Of a DNA stretch of 33,827 nt, positions 16,772 to 24,326 are shown one piece after another (the first letter of the stretch is position 1; each line of letters starts with the position of its first letter). Source of the DNA: Lachnospiraceae bacterium. Lineage in GTDB: Bacteria; Bacillota; Clostridia; Lachnospirales; Lachnospiraceae. The stretch spans positions 1 through 33,827 of the forward strand of contig JAGAIZ010000068.1 of assembly GCA_017626325.1 (NCBI GenBank), read 5' to 3'. Position numbers and translations under genes: made by a program. The notes beneath the pieces were generated by a model that saw nothing but the letters and a program-made list of their open reading frames with translations, did no database searches and had not been told where the DNA came from.

Positions 16772-17692
16772 ATGTCTTTTTCAGCAACCGTAAAAGAAGA
16801 GCTTGCGGCACAGATCAGTTCTGCACGCCATTGTCAGTTGGCGGAGCTGGCGGCGCTGTTTCATTTTGCCGGGGGCGCTTGTGAGAATGGCGCTCATCTG
16901 ACCCTTGAGACGGAAAATGAGGCAGTTGCGAGAAAATGCTTTACATTACTTAAAAAAACATTTAATATAGAAAATGTTGTTATGCAGAATAAAACGATGC
17001 AGGGCAGAACAAGACTTCTGCCTGACGATGCGGCGGAGCATAAGGTAATACAGGCGCTGCATCTGATGGATGGAACAGGAAGCAAGGTGGCATTAAATGT
17101 GCCGGTTAATGTTCTCTTAATCAAGAATTCCTGCTGTCTGAGAGCGTATCTTAGAGGAGCGTTTCTGTGTGTGGGTTCCATGAGCGACCCGGAGAAGGGC
17201 TATCATCTGGAGTTTGTCTGCAGCAACAGGGAACAGGCAAGGCAGCTTCAGAGTATTATTCAGGAGTTTCAAATAGAATCTAAGATTATTAAGCGTAAGA
17301 AGTATGATGTGGTATATCTGAAAGAGGGAGCCGGTATCGTTGACCTTCTTAATGTGATGGAAGCTCATGTATCCCTGATGAAGCTGGAAAATCTCAGAAT
17401 CGTTAAGGAGATGCGCAATTCTATCAACAGAAGAGTGAATTGCGAGACGGCGAATATCTCTAAAACCGTTGTTGCGGCATCAAAACAGATAGAGGATATT
17501 ATTCTGGTCCGGGACAGATATGGCTTTGAAAATTTGCCGGACAATCTTAGACAGATGGCGGAGATTCGTCTGGAATTTCCGGAGGCGGCATTGAAGGAAT
17601 TGGGCGAGCACCTGGACCCGCCGGTCGGCAAGTCGGGTGTGAACCACAGATTACGCAGGCTAAGTGAGATTGCTGATAGAATCAGGTTATAA
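16772..17692 (+). CDS. whiA: WhiA-type DNA-binding protein
   Basis: WhiA combines an N-terminal LAGLIDADG homing-endonuclease-like fold with a C-terminal helix-turn-helix. In actinomycetes it is a sporulation transcription factor; in Bacillus it affects cell division and chromosome segregation. The 306-residue protein begins MSFSATVKEELA, shows the characteristic LRGAFLCVGSMSDPEKGYHLEF (about 128-149), and ends with a helix-turn-helix region (LPDNLRQMAEIRLEFPEAAL to GKSGVNHRLRRLSEIA). It lies 5 bases after rapZ and 14 before the HPr paralogue, matching the rapZ-whiA-crh order of Bacillus except that yvcK (glmR), normally between rapZ and whiA there, is absent. Confidence 0.95.
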   Translation: MSFSATVKEELAAQISSARHCQLAELAALFHFAGGACENGAHLTLETENEAVARKCFTLLKKTFNIENVVMQNKTMQGRTRLLPDDAAEHKVIQALHLMDGTGSKVALNVPVNVLLIKNSCCLRAYLRGAFLCVGSMSDPEKGYHLEFVCSNREQARQLQSIIQEFQIESKIIKRKKYDVVYLKEGAGIVDLLNVMEAHVSLMKLENLRIVKEMRNSINRRVNCETANISKTVVAASKQIEDIILVRDRYGFENLPDNLRQMAEIRLEFPEAALKELGEHLDPPVGKSGVNHRLRRLSEIADRIRL

Positions 17693-17706
17693 AGGAGGAG
17701 AATATT

Positions 17707-17961
17707 ATGATTCAAAAATCTATCCAGATTAAACTGGAGTCCGGCTTGGAAGCAAGACCGGTTGCAATGCTTGTACAGGTGGCAAGTCAGTTTGAGAGTA
17801 CTGTGTACATCAACTCAGGAGACAGGAAAGTCAACGCGAAAAGCATAATGGGTATGATGAGTCTTGGACTTGATAACGGCGAAGAAGTAACCGTAACCGC
17901 AGAGGGCAGCGACGAAGAGGCTGCTGTCACTGAGATCGAGAAGTTCCTCAGCAGTAAGTAA
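17707..17961 (+). CDS. Crh-like HPr paralogue (Glu15, Ser46)
   Basis: An 84-residue HPr-fold protein. In phosphocarrier HPr the motif GIHARPA carries His15, phosphorylated by enzyme I. Here the motif is GLEARPV with Glu at residue 15, read directly from codon GAA. The regulatory serine is intact: NAKSIMGMMSL places Ser46 exactly as in HPr and Crh. In Bacillus subtilis, Crh has Gln15 and Ser46, cannot carry phosphate to sugars, and acts as an HprK-controlled partner of CcpA. By analogy this protein is likely regulatory. AAAGGAGG precedes the ATG closely. It follows whiA by 14 bases and is followed by a strong terminator. A true His15 HPr would be expected elsewhere in the genome. The residue facts are certain; the regulatory role is inference. 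Confidence 0.93.
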   Translation: MIQKSIQIKLESGLEARPVAMLVQVASQFESTVYINSGDRKVNAKSIMGMMSLGLDNGEEVTVTAEGSDEEAAVTEIEKFLSSK

Positions 17962-18003
17962 TGGGGACAAGCAGCACGAATGACATTTGATAAGGCAGAA
18001 TAC

Positions 18004-18041
18004 AAGGGAGATTTCCGGTGGGGGTCTCCTTTTTCTTTTTT
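18004..18041 (+). terminator. Rho-independent terminator after the HPr paralogue
   Basis: AAGGGAGA (18004-18011) pairs with TCTCCTTT, extended inward by TTTCC/GGGGG, and is followed by TTTTTCTTTTTT. It ends the murB-rapZ-whiA-HPr transcript. Confidence 0.85.
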
Positions 18042-18093
18042 ATTCCCGCGGGCAATGAGCCAGGCGCGGCATACATTACGACGGGTATATAGT

Positions 18094-18178
18094 ATTTTGC
18101 AATTGCTTATGCTATGATAATACATAAGAGAATTGTTTTGTTTGTAAGATGCAGGAGTGGCCGGTCAGATTGCAAAAT
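18094..18178. repeat. 10-bp inverted repeat in the lipid kinase leader
   Basis: ATTTTGCAAT (18094-18103) and its exact complement ATTGCAAAAT (18169-18178) flank 65 bases upstream of the lipid kinase. The 273-base gap here otherwise holds the terminator at 18004-18041 and a GATAAT-like -10 at 18116-18121 with no clear -35. Confidence 0.45.
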
Positions 18179-18235
18179 CACACGGATGCGCTGATTTTAT
18201 GGTTGACAATTTGAGGCCCTGACAAGGAGGAAAGT

Positions 18236-19126
18236 ATGGATAAGAGGATGTTGTTTATTTACAATCCGAGGGCCGGTAAAGCACAGATTCGGAGTAATCT
18301 TCTGGATATTATTGATACCTTTGTCAAAGCAGGCTATGAAGTGACGGCCTATCCCACGCAGGCTGCCGGAGATGCGGTGAAGGCGGTCAAGGAGCGCCGG
18401 GAAGGATACGATATCGTGGTGTGCAGCGGCGGCGACGGCACGCTGGACGAGGTCGTGACGGGGATGATGCAGTGCGACGGGAAGCTGCCCATTGGATATG
18501 TGCCTGCGGGCAGTACCAATGATTTTGCCAACAGCCTTAAGATACCCAAGAATATGACCAAAGCGGCGGACGTGGTAGTGAAGGGCAGGAATTTCTCATG
18601 TGATATCGGCGCTTTTAATCAGGACAGTTTTATCTATGTGGCGGCTTTCGGAATCTTTACAAATGTTTCTTATGAGACGAAGCAGGATATCAAGAATGTC
18701 CTGGGGCATGCGGCCTATCTGCTGGAGGGCGTCAGGGCGCTGCCGTCCATACGCGCTTATCCGCTCAAGATTACCTGTGACGGGCGGGCGATTGAAGGCG
18801 AGTTCCTGTACGGCATGATTACGAATTCTTATTCAGTAGGCGGTTTCAGGGGCATCACAGGGCAGAACGTGCTGCTGGACGACGGACTGTTCGAGGTTAC
18901 GCTGATTAAGAAGCCTGCCAATCCGCTTGAATTAAACAATATTATTCTGGCGATGGTGGACAAACGGGTCAAATCAGAGCACATCTATTCTCTGACGGCT
19001 TCCCGCATCACGGTGGAAGCGCAGGAGCCTCTGGCATGGACGCTGGACGGCGAATTCGGCGGCGAGCATCTGCGGGCGGAGATTGAGAACAGGATGAAAG
19101 CGCTGGAAATCCGGGTTCCGGAGTAG
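18236..19126 (+). CDS. YegS/DgkB-type diacylglycerol (lipid) kinase
   Basis: Soluble kinase of the DAGK catalytic family that phosphorylates diacylglycerol or a related lipid, supporting phospholipid and teichoic-acid turnover. The 296-residue protein has FIYNPRAGKA (7-16), the nucleotide-binding VVCSGGDGTLDEVVTGM (61-77, GGDGT at 65-69), the substrate/Mg segment VPAGSTNDFANSLKIP (89-104), and C-terminal LDDGLFEVTLI and TLDGEFGG elements typical of YegS/BmrU proteins. AAGGAGG lies just before the ATG. It is separated from the HPr gene by a terminator and from fba by a promoter, so it is probably monocistronic. The lipid substrate cannot be read from sequence. Confidence 0.92.
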   Translation: MDKRMLFIYNPRAGKAQIRSNLLDIIDTFVKAGYEVTAYPTQAAGDAVKAVKERREGYDIVVCSGGDGTLDEVVTGMMQCDGKLPIGYVPAGSTNDFANSLKIPKNMTKAADVVVKGRNFSCDIGAFNQDSFIYVAAFGIFTNVSYETKQDIKNVLGHAAYLLEGVRALPSIRAYPLKITCDGRAIEGEFLYGMITNSYSVGGFRGITGQNVLLDDGLFEVTLIKKPANPLELNNIILAMVDKRVKSEHIYSLTASRITVEAQEPLAWTLDGEFGGEHLRAEIENRMKALEIRVPE

Positions 19127-19206
19127 ATGCTTTGCGAATGTTGCTGGGAACGGAGCAAACAATAATAAAAAATCGGTTGATTTAGCGTCATTTTCATAGA
19201 TTATGT

Positions 19207-19235
19207 TTGCGAAAGGACACGCTTTGGGGTATAAT
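19207..19235 (+). promoter_or_regulatory. Predicted promoter for fba
   Basis: TTGCGA (19207-19212), exactly 17 bases, then a perfect TATAAT (19230-19235). The predicted start gives a leader of about 60 bases. Confidence 0.65.
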
Positions 19236-19304
19236 AGGAGCGGTAGTTAATATCCGGTTTCGCGACCGGTCATAATAAAAAAATAAAGAAAGGTGGTAAA
19301 AACA

Positions 19305-20273
19305 ATGCCATTAGTTACAACCAAAGAAATGTTTGAGAAGGCATACAACGGCGGCTATGCGGTTGGTGCGTTCAATGTTAACAACATGGAAATCGTTCAG
19401 GGTATCACAGAGGCAGCGGGCGAGTTAAACAGCCCTGTTATCCTTCAGGTTTCCAAAGGTGCGCGTGCTTATGCTAACCACACATATCTGGTGAAGTTAG
19501 TAGAGGCGGCTGTTGCAGAGAATCCTCAGATTCCGATCGCGCTTCACTTAGACCATGGCGATACCTTCGAGCTGTGCAAGTCCTGTATCGACGGCGGATT
19601 TACTTCTGTCATGATCGATGCTTCCTCTAAGTTCTTCGAGGATAACATCGCTTTGACCAAGCAGGTTGTAGAGTACGCTCATGACAAGGGCGTAGTAGTT
19701 GAGGCGGAGCTTGGTACTCTTGCAGGCGTTGAGGATGAGGTTGTTGTTGAATCCGGCAAAGAGATGTATACACGTCCTGAGGAAGTGGAAGAGTTCGTTT
19801 CCAGAACAGGCTGCGATTCCCTTGCAATCGCAATCGGTACTTCCCACGGTGCATATAAGTTTACGGCAGCTCAGTGTACAAGAAATGAAGACGGTATCCT
19901 TGTTCCCCCTCCGCTTCGTTTCGACGTATTAGAGGAGTGCATTAAGCGTCTGCCCGGTTTCCCGATCGTTCTTCACGGTTCTTCTTCTGTTCCGCAGGAG
20001 TTCGTGGCTATGGTCAACCAGTACGGCGGCAATATGCCTGATGCGGTAGGTATTCCGGAAGAGCAGCTTCGTAAAGCGGCTGAGCTTGCTGTATGTAAGA
20101 TCAATATCGATTCCGATATCCGTCTTGCTATGACAGGCAATATCCGTAAGTACTTCGCAGAGCATCCGGATCATTTCGATCCTCGTCAGTATCTGAAACC
20201 GGCTCGTCAGGCTGTTAAGGATATGGTTGCTCACAAGATCGTAAACGTTCTTGGTTCCGACGGCAAGGCTTGA
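19305..20273 (+). CDS. fba: Class II fructose-1,6-bisphosphate aldolase
   Basis: Zinc-dependent glycolytic enzyme that cleaves fructose-1,6-bisphosphate to two triose phosphates. The 322-residue protein shows catalytic D83 and zinc ligand H84 in HLDHGDTFE, VEAELGTLAGVEDEV (132-146), zinc ligand H181 in IGTSHGAYKF, zinc ligand H224 in VLHGSSSVPQEF, and the substrate motif KINIDSDIRLAMT (265-277). Its length fits the longer clostridial/protist-type class II enzymes. The ATG at 19305 is preferred because AAAGGTGG (19289-19296) lies upstream; an in-frame GTG at 19293 would overlap that site. The third codon base is unusually enriched in T (many CTT, GTT and TCT), as expected of a highly expressed gene. 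It has its own promoter and strong terminator. Confidence 0.97.
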   Translation: MPLVTTKEMFEKAYNGGYAVGAFNVNNMEIVQGITEAAGELNSPVILQVSKGARAYANHTYLVKLVEAAVAENPQIPIALHLDHGDTFELCKSCIDGGFTSVMIDASSKFFEDNIALTKQVVEYAHDKGVVVEAELGTLAGVEDEVVVESGKEMYTRPEEVEEFVSRTGCDSLAIAIGTSHGAYKFTAAQCTRNEDGILVPPPLRFDVLEECIKRLPGFPIVLHGSSSVPQEFVAMVNQYGGNMPDAVGIPEEQLRKAAELAVCKINIDSDIRLAMTGNIRKYFAEHPDHFDPRQYLKPARQAVKDMVAHKIVNVLGSDGKA

Positions 20274-20315
20274 GAAATCGGCGAATCTGCCTGTTAGATT
20301 ATATTAGCAAACAAT

Positions 20316-20351
20316 AAAGGATGCGGTCAGCAATGGCCGCATCCTTTTTGA
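20316..20351 (+). terminator. Rho-independent terminator of fba
   Basis: An 11-bp perfect stem (AAAGGATGCGG 20316-20326 with CCGCATCCTTT 20337-20347) with a 10-base loop is followed by T-rich DNA. It may also slow transcripts arriving from the convergent symporter gene. Confidence 0.92.
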
Positions 20352-20390
20352 ATAACTTTTTGATTTTAGAATATCCCTTTTAGAATATGC

Positions 20391-21869
20391 TTAGAGTTCC
20401 TTTGCGTGCGTGTCGTTGATTTCAGGGAAGACGGAAAGCATAGGTTTCACATTTTTTCCCTTTAACACGCGGTCTACATAGTTCTTCGTGATTTTCACAA
20501 CAATAGGCGATAAGCTGAGTACGCCGATTAAGTTGGGGATAGCCATCAGACCGTTGAAGGTATCGGACAGATCCCAGGCAAGGCTTAAGTTCATCGTAGC
20601 GCCTACGAAGATCATCAGCACGAAAACAATCTTGTACGCGATCGTAGATTTCGTACCGAATAAGTATTCCCATGCCTTAGAACCGTAATGGCTCCAGCCA
20701 AGCACGGTAGAGAAAGCGAACAGCAGGATGGCAATGGCGATAAAGGCGGGACCGATGCTGCCGAATACCGTTGCGAAGGCTTCGCCTACCAGCGCGGAGC
20801 CGGAGGACTCGCTTAAGACAGCGCCTGTCTCCAGGTCAATCAGACCGGAGGAAAGAACGGAGAAAGCTGTCAGCGTACATACCACAATGGTGTCCGCAAA
20901 TACTTCGAAGATGCCCCACATACCCTGGCGGACAGGCTCTTTCACGTTGGAATTAGAGTGTACCATAACAGAGGAACCAAGACCGGCTTCGTTGGAGAAT
21001 ACGCCTCGCTTCATACCCCAGGTAAGCGCCATCTTCACGCCGGAACCGACGATACCGCCGCCTACGGCTCTCAGACCGAAAGCACCCTTGAAGATTGCGG
21101 TAAATACCGCGCCCACCTGATCGATGTTCAGGAAGAAAACGACAAGCGCGCCCAGAATATAGGCAATCGCCATAAAGGGAACCAGCTTCTCTGTAACGGA
21201 TGCGATTCTCTTAAGGCCGCCGACGATAACAAGCGCGGCGATAATCAACAGCACGATACCTGTTACATAAGGCGGAATTGAGAATGCCGCTTCCATATTC
21301 GCGGAAATGGAATTGACCTGACTCATATTGCCGATTCCGAAGGAAGCCAACAGGCAGAAGATGGAGAACAGTACGGCAAGCACCGCGCCCACCTGCTTGA
21401 AACCCTTGTAAGAACCGAGACCGTCTTTCAGGTAGTACATAGCGCCGCCGCACCATTCGTCTTTCTCATTCTTGCGGCGGTAGTAGATACCCAGTACATT
21501 CTCGGAATAATTCGTCATCATGCCGAAGAAAGCGACAATCCACATCCAGAAGATCGCGCCGGGACCGCCTGCGATTAACGCGCTGGCAACGCCTACGATA
21601 TTACCGGTGCCGATTGTGGCGGCAAGAGCGGTACATAAAGACTGGAACTGGGAAATGGACTGATCGTCCTTGTCCGTATGCTTCGTGACATGCTTGTCGC
21701 TGAAGATACCGCCAATCGTGTTTTTGAACCAGTGTCCAATGTGGGACAACTGGAAGAATTTGGTCAGTACAGTCATCAGAATACCCGTACCGACGAGCAG
21801 TACCAGCATCGGGATTCCCCACACGAATCCGTTGATGGCACTGTTCACATTTGTGATCATTTCAACCAT
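20391..21869 (-). CDS. AGCS-family Na+:alanine/glycine symporter
   Basis: Multi-pass membrane permease importing alanine and/or glycine with sodium. The 492-residue protein is hydrophobic throughout, with about ten or more helices, and carries the AGCS motif ATIGTGNIVGVASALIAGGPGAIFWMW (about 85-111). It continues through NYSENVLGIYYRRK, MKRGVFSNEAGLGSSVMVHS and GWSHYGSKAWEYLFG, all diagnostic of the family. The minus-strand ATG at 21869 has GGAGGAG seven bases upstream. The leader carries a tandem glycine riboswitch and an intrinsic terminator, so glycine is a likely substrate or signal. A predicted promoter sits at 22288-22316. The gene is convergent with fba. Confidence 0.96.
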   Translation of the reverse strand: MVEMITNVNSAINGFVWGIPMLVLLVGTGILMTVLTKFFQLSHIGHWFKNTIGGIFSDKHVTKHTDKDDQSISQFQSLCTALAATIGTGNIVGVASALIAGGPGAIFWMWIVAFFGMMTNYSENVLGIYYRRKNEKDEWCGGAMYYLKDGLGSYKGFKQVGAVLAVLFSIFCLLASFGIGNMSQVNSISANMEAAFSIPPYVTGIVLLIIAALVIVGGLKRIASVTEKLVPFMAIAYILGALVVFFLNIDQVGAVFTAIFKGAFGLRAVGGGIVGSGVKMALTWGMKRGVFSNEAGLGSSVMVHSNSNVKEPVRQGMWGIFEVFADTIVVCTLTAFSVLSSGLIDLETGAVLSESSGSALVGEAFATVFGSIGPAFIAIAILLFAFSTVLGWSHYGSKAWEYLFGTKSTIAYKIVFVLMIFVGATMNLSLAWDLSDTFNGLMAIPNLIGVLSLSPIVVKITKNYVDRVLKGKNVKPMLSVFPEINDTHAKEL

Positions 21870-21909
21870 AACATTTCTCCTCCTTCGTTCACATCAGGGA
21901 TAACGGCTG

Positions 21910-21940
21910 CGCTTACAGAATCTTTGATTCCCCTGTAAGC
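21910..21940 (-). other. Second leader hairpin, symporter mRNA
   Basis: GCTTACAG and CTGTAAGC pair around an inner GAATC/GATTC stem just downstream of the leader terminator and about 40 bases before the start codon. No U-tract follows. It may stabilise the processed mRNA or take part in switching. Confidence 0.4.
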
Positions 21941-21941
21941 T

Positions 21942-21976
21942 AAAAAAGCGCAGACATATACAAGGATGTCTACGCT
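21942..21976 (-). terminator. Leader terminator of the glycine riboswitch
   Basis: On the minus strand, AGCGTAGACAT pairs with ATGTCTGCGCT (11 bp including one wobble) around CCTTGTAT and is followed by TTTTTT (21947 down to 21942). Placed between the aptamers and the symporter start, it is the natural expression platform. Confidence 0.75.
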
Positions 21977-21990
21977 GACCATTCGTAAAG

Positions 21991-22250
21991 GGCTGTCCTT
22001 TTGCCTGAGAGATTCGCCATAGCAGAAGATACGGTATACCAATGGAATCATGCGATATAGAATATGTATCCTGTCTGTATGGTTTTCACCTTCGGCCCCT
22101 GTCATGACAAAGCAGATCGTAAAACGATGCGTATCATGGCGCAGGCTTCTCCAGCACATCATCCGTCTACAGTCCTCTCCTGGCAGTCAGGAACCTGAAA
22201 GTGTTACTCCTTCGGTAAGCCTCCCTTGCGGGAAAACGCTTTTTCCTGTA
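21991..22250 (-). promoter_or_regulatory. Tandem glycine riboswitch
   Basis: Reading the minus strand, the second aptamer has the hallmark 3' segment CTCTCAGGCAAAAGGAC (22011 to 21995) and the core GGGGCCGAAGG (22099 to 22089). The first aptamer shows TACCGAAGGAGTAACAC followed by CTTTCAGGTTCC and AGGAGAGGACTGT (about 22220 to 22170). These are the conserved elements of the gcvT/glycine riboswitch, with two aptamers in series. It lies in the leader of the AGCS symporter, a common context in Firmicutes. A terminator follows within 20 bases. Whether glycine raises or lowers expression cannot be settled by eye. Confidence 0.88.
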
Positions 22251-22287
22251 GATTTCACCTGATTTATTAAGTTATGTGACTTTACCT

Positions 22288-22316
22288 ATTGTAGCACATA
22301 GGATAACGTATAGCAA
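22288..22316 (-). promoter_or_regulatory. Promoter of the riboswitch-symporter transcript
   Basis: On the minus strand TTGCTA (22316-22311), 17 bases, TACAAT (22293-22288), with TG at the extended -10 position. It sits about 40 bases upstream of the first aptamer. Confidence 0.65.
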
Positions 22317-22412
22317 GAGAAAATTGTATACATGGATATTTGCATTTCGATTCGACAACTTATGAATGGCATGGCTGACGACGTCTCTGTATTTCAGGTA
22401 TGCCATACAGAA

Positions 22413-22470
22413 ATAGAAAAATCCCCCCATAAAAGGGAGGATGCCAAGTAAAATTGCTTTTACTTGGCAT
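22413..22470. terminator. Two adjacent hairpins in a non-coding stretch
   Basis: ATGCCAAGTAAAA and TTTTACTTGGCAT form a 13-bp perfect stem (22441-22468) with a 2-4 base loop, followed by TTTATT on the plus strand. Next to it CCCCCC (22424-22429) can pair with GGGAGG (22436-22441), and on the minus strand this is followed by ATTTTT. The 22317-22628 stretch otherwise contains only the cyclophilin terminator; no convincing gene was found. Confidence 0.5.
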
Positions 22471-22562
22471 TTATTATGAAAAAGTTTTAATTAATCAGTT
22501 ACTTTGAAGTGTTCTTTGCTTTGTTGTATCTTATGGTATTAGTATACGTTGGAGAAATGTCT

Positions 22563-22626
22563 AAAAAATGTTGCCGCCATGAATTTTTTTGAAATTAAAT
22601 TTGAACAAATTATGAACGAGGCGGCA
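22563..22626 (-). terminator. Long-loop terminator after the cyclophilin gene
   Basis: TGCCGCC (minus, 22626-22620) pairs with GGCGGCA (22578-22572) around a 41-base loop that itself contains AATTTG/CAAATT, then ACATTTTTT follows. It lies directly after the cyclophilin stop. Confidence 0.55.
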
Positions 22627-22628
22627 TG

Positions 22629-23162
22629 TCAGAATCCGGCGTGAATTTTATCCGGTTCAGGATATTCCACGCCGAAGGTCTCTACCGTAACCGTTTTGAT
22701 TTTCTGGTCTTCTAAGGGACGATCAGAATAATCAGTGGCTGTTTCTGCGATTTTGTCTACGTTTTCCATTCCCTCCGTAACCTTGCCGAAGGCAGCGTAT
22801 GCACCGTCTAAGTGCGGCGCGTTCTTGTGCATGATGAAGAACTGGCTTCCCGCGGAATTAGGATGCATGCTTCTGGCCATGGAGAGAACGCCTGCGGTGT
22901 GCTTTAAGTCGTTGGGATAGCCGTTCTGTGCGAATTCGCCGCGGATGGAGTAGCCGGGGCCGCCCATGCCTGTTCCCTCCGGATCGCCGCCCTGAATCAT
23001 AAAGCCTCTGATGACTCTGTGGAAAATCAGCCCGTCATAGAAATTCTTCTGGATGAGGCTGATAAAGTTGTTGACGGAGACGGGCGCGATATCGGGATAA
23101 AGCTCTGCCTTGATTACGTCGCCGTTCTCCATGGTAAATGTAACAATCGGATTCTGTGCCAT
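22629..23162 (-). CDS. Cyclophilin-type peptidyl-prolyl isomerase
   Basis: Catalyses cis/trans isomerisation of proline bonds during protein folding. The 177-residue protein is a single cyclophilin domain without signal peptide, so cytoplasmic. Recognisable segments are the active-site FHRVIRGFMIQGGDPEGTGMGGPGY (about 48-72), SMARSMHPNSAGSQFFIM (94-111), HLDGAYAAFGKVTEGMENVDKIA (117-139), and an acidic C-terminal extension YPEPDKIHAGF. AGAAAGGGAA lies upstream of the minus-strand ATG. It diverges from the GNAT gene and sits upstream of the symporter on the same strand, but hairpins between them suggest separate transcripts. Confidence 0.95.
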   Translation of the reverse strand: MAQNPIVTFTMENGDVIKAELYPDIAPVSVNNFISLIQKNFYDGLIFHRVIRGFMIQGGDPEGTGMGGPGYSIRGEFAQNGYPNDLKHTAGVLSMARSMHPNSAGSQFFIMHKNAPHLDGAYAAFGKVTEGMENVDKIAETATDYSDRPLEDQKIKTVTVETFGVEYPEPDKIHAGF

Positions 23163-23310
23163 TGTGTATTCCCTTTCTTCTATAATATAATAATATGGTA
23201 ATAAAGCTGCCGTACCGGAATGGCTCCTGCGTCTGCTGTCTGCGGGAGAGCATTTGATACAGCAATCTTATTTTAACGGAAATAAAGGGACAGGTAAAGA
23301 GGGATTTTGT

Positions 23311-24207
23311 ATGCTTGGTCGTGTTGTTTTTCTTTTGCGGGAATATAAAAGGACAGACTGGCGGAAGCGGCTGGAAGCGCTGGCAGAGGATTTGGAGGCG
23401 CATGGCGTCGTGTGCGTGTTCGCGGAAGGTATGCCGCAGGAGGTCTGTAGCGCTGCGGGACAGGAAGAAACAGGGTATAGGGAGAAAGAGTATGATGCGG
23501 ACAGAGAAAGTATCCTCTATGTGGCGGACAGCGCGGCGGTATGCAAGGCATTGTCCGGCGAAGGATGCTATGTACTTCCCTGCCGTCATGAGCGCAATCA
23601 GGCGGAGGTCTTTGAAAGCGGCATGTATTTCTATGTGATAGAGCAGCCTGAAGAGATGGATTATGAGTCTCTTGATATGGCATATCGCCGCCTGGCAGGT
23701 CTGCCCTGGGAGATTCTTCAGACAAGGCGCTGTATGATAAGGGAAACAACGGTGGAAGACGCGGATGCATTTTATCAGATCTATGAGGAGCCTGACATCA
23801 CTTTATATATGGAAGGTCTTTTCGCGGACCGTGATGAAGAGATCGCCTATATGGAGGATTATATTAAAAAGGTATATTATTTTTATGGGTATGGTATGTG
23901 GACAGTGGTGGAGAAAGAGAGCGGCAGAGTCATCGGCAGGGCAGGTGTAAGCTGGCGGGAAGGGTTTGATCTGCCGGAGCTTGGCTTTATGATCGGCGTT
24001 CCCTGGCAGCGGCAGGGATATGCGTACGAGGTCTGCGGGGCGATTCTCGCATATGCCCGAAAGGAACTGGAAATGACGCGGGTGCAGGCGCTGGTATTGC
24101 AGGGAAATACGAAATCTGCAAGGCTGTGCGAGAAGCTTGGGTTTGCTAAACAGCGCGAGATAAATCTGGAAGGCAATGATTATATGGTGTTTGAGATGGA
24201 TTTGTGA
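23311..24207 (+). CDS. GNAT acetyltransferase with an extra N-terminal domain
   Basis: A 298-residue two-domain protein. The C-terminal part (about 140-298) is a RimJ/RimL-like GNAT N-acetyltransferase: RCMIRETTVEDADAFYQIYEEP, GFMIGVPWQRQGYAYEV (acetyl-CoA-binding loop Q-R-Q-G-Y-A) and NTKSARLCEKLGF. The N-terminal ~135 residues are separate from the GNAT fold. VFLLREYKRTDW, ILYVADSAAVCKAL and the linker-proximal LDMAYRRLAGLPWEIL suggest a reduced HAD-like or Rossmann-type domain, but no complete catalytic motif is visible. ATG 23311 is chosen because AGAGGGA precedes it at suitable spacing; an in-frame ATG at 23254 has no clear site. The acetyl acceptor is unknown. Confidence 0.85.
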   Translation: MLGRVVFLLREYKRTDWRKRLEALAEDLEAHGVVCVFAEGMPQEVCSAAGQEETGYREKEYDADRESILYVADSAAVCKALSGEGCYVLPCRHERNQAEVFESGMYFYVIEQPEEMDYESLDMAYRRLAGLPWEILQTRRCMIRETTVEDADAFYQIYEEPDITLYMEGLFADRDEEIAYMEDYIKKVYYFYGYGMWTVVEKESGRVIGRAGVSWREGFDLPELGFMIGVPWQRQGYAYEVCGAILAYARKELEMTRVQALVLQGNTKSARLCEKLGFAKQREINLEGNDYMVFEMDL

Positions 24208-24326
24208 TAGAAAGACTCTTTACAACTGTAAACCGATATGATAAGATTCTTGCGAAACGCAGGGCAATCGCGATAAGCTGGCTCTGGACATATATTATAT
24301 ATATAGAAGAAATGGGATAACACACC

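Noticed and set aside
22332-22451. 39-residue plus-strand ORF (starting MDICISIRQLMNGMADD) between the riboswitch and cyclophilin genes
   Set aside because: No ribosome site precedes the ATG, the ORF ends inside a stable hairpin, and no family is recognised.
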